From assembly GCA_947475135.1 (NCBI GenBank), contig CANJMU010000019.1, positions 1 through 8,607 of the forward strand: a stretch of 8,607 nt of DNA, given 5' to 3'. The stretch comes from Silvanigrellaceae bacterium (GTDB taxonomy: Bacteria > Bdellovibrionota > Oligoflexia > Silvanigrellales > Silvanigrellaceae). The position numbers and the translations under genes are program-made. This document shows, piece by piece, positions 1-6,259 of this stretch. Position 1 is the first letter of the stretch. Each line of letters starts with the position of its first letter. Below the pieces are notes generated by a model. It saw only the letters and a program-made list of their open reading frames with translations. It was not told the origin of the DNA and ran no database searches.

Positions 1-1
1 C

Positions 2-514
2 TCATGTTCAAATGTCTTTATGAATGCGGCATTGATATACGCCATGAAAGAAGTCTATGCAGAATTCAGAGGCGAAATTCAATACATTTTCGTTTCTCGC
101 GGGAACATCTACTCAGCAGAGGTGATACACCAAATTTTTCCAGAAATTCCATTGAAAAAAATCCTATTTATCTGTGATCGCACGAGAGACGATCGCACAG
201 AAACAAGAATTGCCGGTGTTAAAAAATTTTTAGAGGACATAGAATTTAATCAAAACTTTCAAAGATTCAACACACAAACACCACTCACGGGAGCAGATGA
301 GCTTGATTATGAGGGTGTATTAGAAAAACTGCAAAACAGGCCTGTACTTATCGTAGATGATAGGTTTGATAATTCTAGTATGACGGAAGCTCAATTGAGA
401 GAAGTACTTTCTGCTAACATTCGATTTTTACATCCACATAGTACTTATGATCCTGAGGTTAGACCTCCATCTGTCTGCTTTCACCCGAATTGGAACTCCT
501 TTTTTCGTCGTTAA
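2..514 (+). CDS. HAD-superfamily phosphatase-like protein, C-terminal part (5' end cut by window)
   Basis: The reading frame is open to the left edge, and the first ATG (position 20) sits inside it without a Shine-Dalgarno sequence, so this is most likely the 3' part of a longer gene. Counting from that ATG, FVSRGN (residues 24-29) looks like HAD motif II, where a Ser/Thr follows a beta strand. VLIVDDRFDN (109-118) looks like the acidic motif IV, and a lysine at 103 just before it could serve as motif III. The nucleophile motif DxDx(T/V) would lie upstream, outside the window, so the assignment cannot be confirmed. The spacing resembles FCP1/NIF-like and small-molecule HAD phosphatases. The substrate is unknown. 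An odd DRT repeat (DRTRDDRT, 53-60) is encoded by a direct DNA repeat. The gene ends in TAA and is followed by about 120 noncoding bases. Family membership is moderately likely; function is not assigned. Confidence 0.5.
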   Translation, partial: SCSNVFMNAALIYAMKEVYAEFRGEIQYIFVSRGNIYSAEVIHQIFPEIPLKKILFICDRTRDDRTETRIAGVKKFLEDIEFNQNFQRFNTQTPLTGADELDYEGVLEKLQNRPVLIVDDRFDNSSMTEAQLREVLSANIRFLHPHSTYDPEVRPPSVCFHPNWNSFFRR

Positions 515-540
515 GCTTTGACGATCACGAATTTTATATA

Positions 541-569
541 TTTTTCTTCTTCTAAAATAAGTATATAAT
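541..569 (+). promoter_or_regulatory. candidate promoter of the HEPT-MNT operon
   Basis: A perfect TATAAT lies at 564-569 in the gap between the HAD-like gene and the HEPT gene. The hexamer 17 bases upstream (541-546, TTTTTC) is a poor -35, so the promoter rests mainly on the -10 box and an AT-rich upstream tract. Transcription would begin near 576, giving a leader of about 60 bases. In this AT-rich DNA a TATAAT can occur by chance. Confidence 0.35.
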
Positions 570-624
570 TTTACAGAGAGCGCGAGACAATATTTTTTAT
601 TTTTCATATTTTTCTAAAATGAAA

Positions 625-629
625 AGGAG
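625..629 (+). promoter_or_regulatory. Shine-Dalgarno AGGAG that decides the HEPT start
   Basis: AGGAG lies seven bases before an in-frame TTG at 637. The upstream ATG at 619 has only a T-rich stretch before it and no purine-rich ribosome site. The AGGAG would then be inside the coding region, which is unlikely. The TTG is therefore favoured as the true start. Confidence 0.6.
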
Positions 630-636
630 ACCCTGG

Positions 637-1074
637 TTGAGTCTTGATATCTCAAGTTTAAAAAAATCAATCGCCGCATTAGAAAGATCTGTGACGTCCT
701 ATCATATCTATAAAAACAGCTCGCCCCAAAACAAGGATATATTAGATACACTTCAGTCCGGGGTCATTCAAGATTTTGAAGTCGCTTATGAACAGTGTTG
801 GAAATACATGAAACGCTGGATAGAAGAAAATATTTCAAGAGAAGATGTCGATGGAGTTCCAAGACGCGAACTTTTTCGCATCAGTGCTGAAAATTCATTC
901 ATCAGTGATATTGAAAAATGGATGGTTTTTCATAGAGCCAGAAATTTAACATCACATACTTATGACGAAAATAATGCAAATTTTGTTTTTCAGGAAGGAC
1001 AAATATTTCTGATAGAAGCAAAAAAATTTTTAATCATATTAGAGTCTAAAAATGATTCATATATCAAAAATTGA
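637..1074 (+). CDS. hepT: HEPT-domain toxin, HI0074-type nucleotidyltransferase substrate-binding protein (HepT-like)
   Basis: Known HepT proteins are RNases or RNase-like toxins neutralised by AMPylation from the partner MntA; this protein is likely to act the same way in the cytoplasm. From the preferred TTG start it has 145 residues and begins SLDISSLKKSIAALE, matching the usual start of HI0074 proteins. The ATG at 619 would add six residues. The diagnostic motif RNLTSHTY near residue 109 fits RX4HXY: Arg and His form the RNase site and Tyr is the residue AMPylated in studied MntA-HepT systems. The rest is predicted all-helical, with a helix rich in aromatic residues (EQCWKYMKRWIEE) before the motif. 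The length is normal and there is no sign of decay. It overlaps the downstream nucleotidyltransferase gene by 23 bases, the usual operon arrangement for these pairs. Assignment to the HEPT/HI0074 family is strong; toxin activity is inferred. Confidence 0.88.
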   Translation: MSLDISSLKKSIAALERSVTSYHIYKNSSPQNKDILDTLQSGVIQDFEVAYEQCWKYMKRWIEENISREDVDGVPRRELFRISAENSFISDIEKWMVFHRARNLTSHTYDENNANFVFQEGQIFLIEAKKFLIILESKNDSYIKN

Positions 1075-1080
1075 CTCTAA
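1039..1080 (+). promoter_or_regulatory. inverted repeat bracketing the HEPT/MNT overlap
   Basis: TTAGAGTC (1039-1046) and GACTCTAA (1073-1080) are perfect 8-base complementary arms separated by 26 bases. The left arm holds AGAG, the only Shine-Dalgarno-like bases before the MNT start at 1052. The loop holds that start codon, and the right arm takes in most of the HEPT stop codon (1072-1074). If it forms in mRNA, ribosomes finishing HEPT would open it and release the MNT ribosome site. The coupling role is inferred, and the long loop makes the stem only modestly stable. Confidence 0.4.
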
Positions 1081-1342
1081 AATTATAACAAACATAATTC
1101 ATAAATACATTCAAAATTGCGAAATTCGAGTTTTTGGTTCGCGAATTACAGAAAAATTCAAACCCTATTCAGATTTAGATTTAGCAATTGTCAGCCAAGA
1201 AGAAATAGACTGGATTACGATTGAAAAAATAAAAGAAGAATGTCAAGAATCCATGTTACCTTATCGGATAGATGTTTTAAATTGGAATACAATATCAAAA
1301 GAATTTAAAGAAATTATTTTAAAAAAATATGAGGTTTTATGA
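1052..1342 (+). CDS. mntA: MNT-domain nucleotidyltransferase antitoxin (MntA/HI0073-like)
   Basis: This is a minimal nucleotidyltransferase of 96 residues, the usual size for the family. VFGSRITEKFKPYSDLDLAI contains GSX10DXD, the nucleotide- and metal-binding signature, and RIDVLN near residue 74 supplies the third acidic residue. All three acidic residues are therefore present, so it should be catalytically competent. In characterised MntA-HepT pairs this enzyme transfers AMP from ATP to the tyrosine of the HepT RX4HXY motif and blocks the toxin; the same role is expected here. Its ATG lies inside the end of the HEPT gene and only a weak AGAG precedes it, so expression probably depends on HEPT translation. 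The toxin-first order is common in this family. The gene ends 6 bases inside the convergent lipid kinase gene. Confidence 0.88.
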   Translation: MIHISKIDSKIITNIIHKYIQNCEIRVFGSRITEKFKPYSDLDLAIVSQEEIDWITIEKIKEECQESMLPYRIDVLNWNTISKEFKEIILKKYEVL

Positions 1343-2290
1343 AAAAATCCGATTCAAAGTTAAAAATTCCACTGCAGGCCCTTTTTGAATATGAATTTTC
1401 CCATTTTCACTCAAAATTAAATCTCCATCTAAAGAATAAGTTGTTTTTTCATGGTAATTCAATTCTAATTTTTCAAATAACGTCGATAAATATTGCGGTT
1501 GATATTGGTTTGTTAGAAACATCTTAGAAAATTCAAAAATCAATCGATAGCCTTCGAGTTGAACAACGACAAGTTCAGGATTTACATCACCAAGCTGTAA
1601 TTTTTTAAACATGCGGATACCAAAAGGTAACAGCGGCACAGTCGACGCAAACAAAAAAGTGCTTTCCAAAACTTCTGGTAAATTTAATAAGTTTGGTTGA
1701 ATTTTCAAATTTGTTTTTTGTTTTTGAATGAGTTTTTTAAATTGCCCATTCAGCTTGCCCAAAAACATTCCATCCAAAGCGATTTGAGTGAGTTCTTTGA
1801 AAGCTCCCCTTTTCCCTGTTTTATTTTCATAATATTTTTCTAGAAAACGAGTAGAACTTTGATTTGCAAAAATAAATCCAAGTCTTTGATTCACATCTAG
1901 CATAGAAATATGCACAGAAAAAAACGGATGATTTTTATCTTTCCAAGACAGAAACATTCTTAAAATATCTATTGGGTTTTTTGTAAGTCGAAGATTTTGA
2001 GCTAAAAAATTAATCGTGCCAGCTTTAAGTAACAAAATTTTGGGCATTTTAAACTTATAATGATGATGCAGATAAGTTAACACTAAACTTAAGGTACCAT
2101 CACCACCAACAATTCCAATATATTGAATATTTTTTTCATAAAGATTTTTACAGGTTTGATTTAATTCTTCTAAACTTTTTGTGACATAAAATTGTCCATG
2201 AAAACCTAGTACTTTTTTTAATTTATCATTGTAAGTTGGATCTAGTTTATTCATCTTACAGTAGGGATTTGAAAGTATCGCAAAATCCAT
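1337..2290 (-). CDS. diacylglycerol kinase-family lipid kinase
   Basis: This 317-residue protein has the layout of the bacterial DAGK_cat/NAD-kinase-like fold. An N-terminal ILSNPYCKMNK resembles the opening NPxSG strand. IVGGDGTLSLVL (60-71) is the GGDGT nucleotide-binding motif, and LKAGTINFLAQNL (88-100) matches the LPxGTxNxxA segment. SLDGDLI (286-292) matches the late DGE motif, with Asp in place of Glu. The length suits a soluble or membrane-associated kinase of the YegS/DgkB/sphingosine-kinase-like group. It would phosphorylate diacylglycerol or a related lipid alcohol with ATP; the exact substrate cannot be read from sequence. No signal peptide or membrane helix is seen. The ATG is preceded by GAGAA eight bases upstream, a weak ribosome site. 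It is divergent from the secreted-protein operon and convergent with the MNT gene, and looks like a single-gene unit. A TATTAT on the - strand at 2317-2322 is a possible -10 without a clear -35. Confidence 0.83.
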   Translation of the reverse strand: MDFAILSNPYCKMNKLDPTYNDKLKKVLGFHGQFYVTKSLEELNQTCKNLYEKNIQYIGIVGGDGTLSLVLTYLHHHYKFKMPKILLLKAGTINFLAQNLRLTKNPIDILRMFLSWKDKNHPFFSVHISMLDVNQRLGFIFANQSSTRFLEKYYENKTGKRGAFKELTQIALDGMFLGKLNGQFKKLIQKQKTNLKIQPNLLNLPEVLESTFLFASTVPLLPFGIRMFKKLQLGDVNPELVVVQLEGYRLIFEFSKMFLTNQYQPQYLSTLFEKLELNYHEKTTYSLDGDLILSENGKIHIQKGPAVEFLTLNRIFS

Positions 2291-2389
2291 AAATCATTCT
2301 CATTCAAAAAATTAATATAATATTTACACCTTATCTAAAGGGCTACATTAGCATTTCCATAAATGTTGAGCAAATGACAAAAGCATCTG

Positions 2390-2399
2390 TTGACGTCAA
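2390..2399. repeat. perfect 10-bp palindrome TTGACGTCAA in the divergent gap
   Basis: TTGACGTCAA reads the same on both strands and has a TGACGTCA core. It covers the proposed -35 of the secreted-protein operon and lies about 100 bases upstream of the lipid kinase start. It could be a dimeric regulator site or simply two overlapping -35-like hexamers facing opposite ways. No well-placed -10 follows it on the - strand. Confidence 0.4.
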
Positions 2400-2417
2400 T
2401 TTTTTTTAAAATAAGAT
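2390..2417 (+). promoter_or_regulatory. candidate sigma-70 promoter of the secreted-paralogue operon
   Basis: TTGACG (2390-2395, five of six consensus bases) is followed after 16 bases by TAAGAT (2412-2417, four of six). The spacer contains a run of T bases. The start site would fall near 2424, leaving a leader of about 35 bases before the ribosome site. Position and spacing are good for the operon starting at 2460. Confidence 0.5.
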
Positions 2418-2450
2418 AGATTTAAATCATTTTATAGAAAGTAATACGCT

Positions 2451-2455
2451 GGAGG
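2451..2455 (+). promoter_or_regulatory. Shine-Dalgarno GGAGG before a TTG start
   Basis: GGAGG is the strongest ribosome site in this gap. It lies four bases before the TTG at 2460, which is tight. No ATG or GTG in this frame gives an intact signal peptide, so TTG is the best start. Confidence 0.6.
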
Positions 2456-2459
2456 TTTT

Positions 2460-4313
2460 TTGAAAAATATTCTCATTGTCTTTATTTTTCTTTCTCGGAT
2501 TGCGTTTGCATTGGATGATGTGGGAATTTTTTTTAATATCACAAATCGTTCCCAAACAAATCTACAAGTTCTAGGCGATGGTTATGAGTGCTCAGGAGAT
2601 TCCCCTGGAGTCCAAATTGAACCAGAAAAATCAGAAACGGTCTGTGGGCAATACATAGCAAATTTAGCAGCAAAACACACAGGTGATGATCACTTCCGAA
2701 TTTGTCCTATGCAAATCAACTGGAATGAAAATTGTAGGATCGATAACGAAACACTCCCTTCTTTTTTTGTAAAAAATAAACACATCGATTTTGATCTCTT
2801 AAAATCTTCCAATTTTTTTAGAGCCTTTGACACCTCCTTTCAAAATGGAAATCCTCAATTCAATCAAACTTTTGGTGTCCTCGAAAATTTCAATTTAGGC
2901 TCTTATAAGATTGCCATGCATGATAATTATTCGACTCATTTTAATTTTTATGAATACCCAGGGTTATCCTCGGACAATAAATTTTTTATTTCTATGATGG
3001 ATATTTTTCCTGATTTTAATATTTATTTTATGGATGACAATAAAAATCACCCCATTAATTTCCAAAAAAATTACAGCCAATTTGTCAATTTAAATCAAAT
3101 CAAAACACCGCTTATTGCTGCTTATGGAACTCACTTTAATTCGAATTATCCTATAAGGGATCAAAAAATTACACTCACATTTGATTCCATATACAATTAT
3201 CATAATACAGAATTTTCTTTTACTCCAAGCTCTCTCACTTATGATAAGTTCACAAATTATATCGGATTTTTTCCTGATTTTAGAAACAAACTGATTCATG
3301 TTTATTCTTCAAATCATTTTTTAACCTATGGATTTTATGAAATTACAGAAACGACAACCACTGCGGAAACAAAAGTCAAAGATCTTGTTTTTACAAACGG
3401 TGATGGAAATTTTTGTTCCTTTAGCAACGAAAAATTAGGACTTGAAATGTATCATAATTTTGGGGGAGGATTCTCAAATTCAAGAAATTATGATGAAGAT
3501 AGAATAGCTCTTGTCTCTATCAATAACAGAAATAATGATTTGGTTTACAATGGTTTTTTTAAAGATCGAATTTTCAAAAATTGTGACTTAGATTTCCTTT
3601 CACCTCTTTTTAAAAATCCAGATCATTCCAATGCCTTTCAAAACGAAATCACAGCAAAAGAAAATTCTTCTATTTCTCAAAATATTTCTACGCCGATCAA
3701 TACTTATTCTGGTATTTATGCCGACGAAAATTCAAGGATTTATAAAATCAAAGAAAATTCTTATTGTGTTTACTTAACTCTCAACGATTTTTTTCAGGAA
3801 AATGAATTTAAGCCAAAAGATCGAAATTATTTAGGAATTGGGGATTATCAAAATATTTATTCCTCCCAACTCAAAAATTTTAAATTCAATGGCCCTTGTC
3901 AACTCAGGTACCAAAAAGTAAACAAATTTGGCATGACTCAACTCTTAGGGGAAGGGCTTTATTTTGTGACCATCCCCATTCACGAGGTCTTTCCTCTTTG
4001 TGAAAAAATAACATCTGATTTTTCCATAGAATCTGTGTACTATGATGAAAAAAATCAAGGCCGAGTCACAGGCCTTCTTCCCTTTGAATTCCCTGTTTAC
4101 GTAACGCTAAGTACCCAGAATTTCAACGAATATGGAAATTTTTCCTACCAAAGGCATGACTGGAACGGACGTGGAATTTTTCAGACAGTGAAAATACCTG
4201 CTGACCAATTAAATAAACTATGTCTTGATGGATCATCTCTTGTAATTAAAAAAAATTATGAGGGTTTGAATTTTTTTGTTTCTTTAAATTTATTGGAGAG
4301 ATATTCACCATGA
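2460..4313 (+). CDS. secreted cysteine-containing protein of unknown family, paralogue A
   Basis: I do not recognise this 617-residue protein. It begins at TTG and has a short Sec signal peptide: Lys2, a hydrophobic core ILIVFIFL, and probable cleavage after AFA at residue 17. There is no lipobox, further membrane helix or LPXTG-type anchor. The mature part is rich in Asn, Phe, Tyr and Ser and looks beta-rich. It has ten cysteines (44, 62, 82, 92, 319, 375, 436, 480, 514, 588), an even number that suits disulfides outside the cytoplasm. It aligns along most of its length with the next gene. Shared blocks include FFNITNR (24-30), FFPDF (270-274), GFYEI (291-295), NGDGNFCSF (313-321), YHNFGGGF (331-338), GIYADEN (418-424) and LLGEGLYFV (495-503). 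A second FPDF at 183-186 hints at an internal duplication. It is probably periplasmic, outer-surface or released. No catalytic motif is seen. It may be an adhesin or binding protein, but that is speculation. Confidence 0.75.
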   Translation: MKNILIVFIFLSRIAFALDDVGIFFNITNRSQTNLQVLGDGYECSGDSPGVQIEPEKSETVCGQYIANLAAKHTGDDHFRICPMQINWNENCRIDNETLPSFFVKNKHIDFDLLKSSNFFRAFDTSFQNGNPQFNQTFGVLENFNLGSYKIAMHDNYSTHFNFYEYPGLSSDNKFFISMMDIFPDFNIYFMDDNKNHPINFQKNYSQFVNLNQIKTPLIAAYGTHFNSNYPIRDQKITLTFDSIYNYHNTEFSFTPSSLTYDKFTNYIGFFPDFRNKLIHVYSSNHFLTYGFYEITETTTTAETKVKDLVFTNGDGNFCSFSNEKLGLEMYHNFGGGFSNSRNYDEDRIALVSINNRNNDLVYNGFFKDRIFKNCDLDFLSPLFKNPDHSNAFQNEITAKENSSISQNISTPINTYSGIYADENSRIYKIKENSYCVYLTLNDFFQENEFKPKDRNYLGIGDYQNIYSSQLKNFKFNGPCQLRYQKVNKFGMTQLLGEGLYFVTIPIHEVFPLCEKITSDFSIESVYYDEKNQGRVTGLLPFEFPVYVTLSTQNFNEYGNFSYQRHDWNGRGIFQTVKIPADQLNKLCLDGSSLVIKKNYEGLNFFVSLNLLERYSP

Positions 4314-6259
4314 CCTTACGTTTTCCCTTGATATTTTTATCTTTTTTTCTGTCCATGACAGCATTTGCTTGGCCGCCGCCTCCACTACCCAGACCATTTA
4401 GCTATTCACAACATTTCTGCTTTCAGCTCACAAATCGTACAACCGCCCCCATTAATATCATCAGCGATAATCCAAATTTTACTGTATCTAAGCCAGAAAT
4501 ATCTTCTGGGGATATTGGGAATATTTGCATTTATTTAATAGTTGATGGGACAGTAACCAATGGTGATATCTCTCGCCATATTCGTAATAATGGGGGAAGC
4601 TCGAGCTCAGATAGTACCTTTGGTATTTGCTCTGGATCACAAATAAGTTCAACGGAATGTAACCTCAATAATAAAAATCTCTCAACTTTTTCCATTTCAA
4701 ACAAAAGCCCCGAGCGTAATAACCATATTAGTTTTGATACCACCTTTCAAAATTTAAGTTTACCAAACCCACCCATCCAGAGTTCCAAAAATTTTGCAAG
4801 AATCCTTAATTTTACGGCAGAACACAAGGATATTGTCTCTTGTGATGACTGCACAACCAGCATTGGAAATTTTAACTTTTCAGAAATGCCTGGACAAAAT
4901 AATTCTGTGATATTTTTAAATTCCCTAGATTCTGTTCCCTTAATGGATATTTATTACAATGATAAAGATAAAAAATATCCAATTTCTGTGAATGAAAATT
5001 ACAATTTTTCTTTTTATTCGCAAAGCTCCTCATGGTTTCTTTCTGCGACGGCATCACCAATGGGCCCTCTCGCTTCTTCACCAAACTATGATTTGACTTT
5101 TAACCTTACGCGAAAATTCTTTGGTGAAGATTTTTCAAATTCCGATAGCGGAGCAAACGCATTAACCGTCACGCCAAAAACAAAATATGTGGCGCTCTTT
5201 CCTGATTTTTTTAACCATAAAATTCAAGTTGAGTCTTCGGATCAAAATTTACCACAAGGCTTTTATGAGCTCTCTTATCAAATGAATTATGTTGATTCTA
5301 AAAATAGGGGAAGCAGAGAATTATTCTATTCTGATGGAACAGGAAATATTTGTTCTTTGACACATGTCAAAAATGGACTTCAATATTATCACGATATGGG
5401 TGGCGGTTATAACGGAACTCAAAACTTTAATGATAATATCGGCCTCTTTCGACTCGTTGCAGGAAACGAAAAACCTCCAGAAAATAATTTTCCACTAGAA
5501 ATTTATCGAGCAGAATTTCAAAATAAAATATTCCCTGACTGTTCGCCAGCTAACGTAACAATGAGAAAAACAGACAAAACATTTTCCACACATCTTAAAA
5601 ATCCACGAACATTATCGACATCCACATCTTCCGTAGAAAACGGAATTTACTCCGATGAAAATGGAATTTTATATAAAGTTACAACAAGTAACCAATTTTG
5701 TACCTATCAAACACTTTACGACTTTTATACGGATCACTCTCTTCCCCCAGGTGAAAGAACTCTTGGACATTATAAATCTATTTCAAGTTCACAAATAAAA
5801 AGTTTACAAAATATGGGTCATTGCCTGAACACGACAAATAAAGCAACAACCCTTGGCCAGACTCCTTTTTTAGGACAAGGAAATTATTTGATTCAAATAT
5901 CGATTCCTGATATTTATCCGAATTGTCAGGCTATTTCAAAAAATTTGAGTTTATATTTTACTTATTATGATACAAAATATCCGAATTTTACTTATCCAAT
6001 TTCAAAAACATATTCCGCACCAAATTCATTTTCTGAATTTATTATGATCGCAAATGAAAATAGTCCCAATTTTGAAAATTTTATTCCCTTAAACTTTCAC
6101 ACAAACAGCGACCGCAATGATCCTACAAATGCGAATATGTTAGGAACACCGATTGTTGAAATTTCTCAAAAAGATTTAGTCAACATGTGCCAAAATCATC
6201 AGTCCCTTTGGATAAGGAAACAGCTTTACATGTATGATTCTTTTTTAAGTTTACTTTAA
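4310..6259 (+). CDS. secreted cysteine-containing protein of unknown family, paralogue B
   Basis: This 649-residue protein is the tandem paralogue of the preceding gene and shares its layout. Its ATG overlaps the upstream TGA (ATGA), and GGAGAG nine bases upstream is its ribosome site, so the two are translationally coupled. The signal peptide has a hydrophobic core and probable cleavage after AFA at residue 20. A proline-rich stretch, WPPPPLPRPF, follows at once and is absent from paralogue A. Twelve cysteines are present (37, 73, 107, 117, 178, 181, 348, 411, 464, 505, 539, 627). Nine align with paralogue A. C178/C181 form an extra CxxC. Shared blocks include QLTNR (39-43), LFPDF (296-300), GFYEL (317-321), DGTGNICSL (342-350), YYHDMGGGY (359-367), GIYSDENG (445-452) and FLGQGNYLI (520-528). 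The last residues are hydrophobic but too short for an anchor. Function is unknown. The pair may form a heteromeric extracellular complex, inferred only from coupling and homology. The gene ends inside the convergent ATPase gene. Confidence 0.75.
   Translation: MTLRFPLIFLSFFLSMTAFAWPPPPLPRPFSYSQHFCFQLTNRTTAPINIISDNPNFTVSKPEISSGDIGNICIYLIVDGTVTNGDISRHIRNNGGSSSSDSTFGICSGSQISSTECNLNNKNLSTFSISNKSPERNNHISFDTTFQNLSLPNPPIQSSKNFARILNFTAEHKDIVSCDDCTTSIGNFNFSEMPGQNNSVIFLNSLDSVPLMDIYYNDKDKKYPISVNENYNFSFYSQSSSWFLSATASPMGPLASSPNYDLTFNLTRKFFGEDFSNSDSGANALTVTPKTKYVALFPDFFNHKIQVESSDQNLPQGFYELSYQMNYVDSKNRGSRELFYSDGTGNICSLTHVKNGLQYYHDMGGGYNGTQNFNDNIGLFRLVAGNEKPPENNFPLEIYRAEFQNKIFPDCSPANVTMRKTDKTFSTHLKNPRTLSTSTSSVENGIYSDENGILYKVTTSNQFCTYQTLYDFYTDHSLPPGERTLGHYKSISSSQIKSLQNMGHCLNTTNKATTLGQTPFLGQGNYLIQISIPDIYPNCQAISKNLSLYFTYYDTKYPNFTYPISKTYSAPNSFSEFIMIANENSPNFENFIPLNFHTNSDRNDPTNANMLGTPIVEISQKDLVNMCQNHQSLWIRKQLYMYDSFLSLL

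Noticed and set aside
505..531. Possible terminator after the HAD-like gene
   Set aside because: Only 5-bp stems can be drawn (TCGTC/GACGA or TTCGT/ACGAA), with long loops and no clean T-run directly after.
619..636. ATG at 619 as the HEPT start
   Set aside because: No ribosome site precedes it, while AGGAG lies correctly spaced before the in-frame TTG at 637, which also gives the family-typical N terminus.
1339..1527. Short + strand reading frame opposite the lipid kinase
   Set aside because: It is antisense to a clearly conserved gene and has no recognisable features.
2317..2322. Promoter of the lipid kinase (TATTAT on the - strand)
   Set aside because: No acceptable -35 lies 16-18 bases upstream and the region is very AT-rich, so it is mentioned only in the gene entry.
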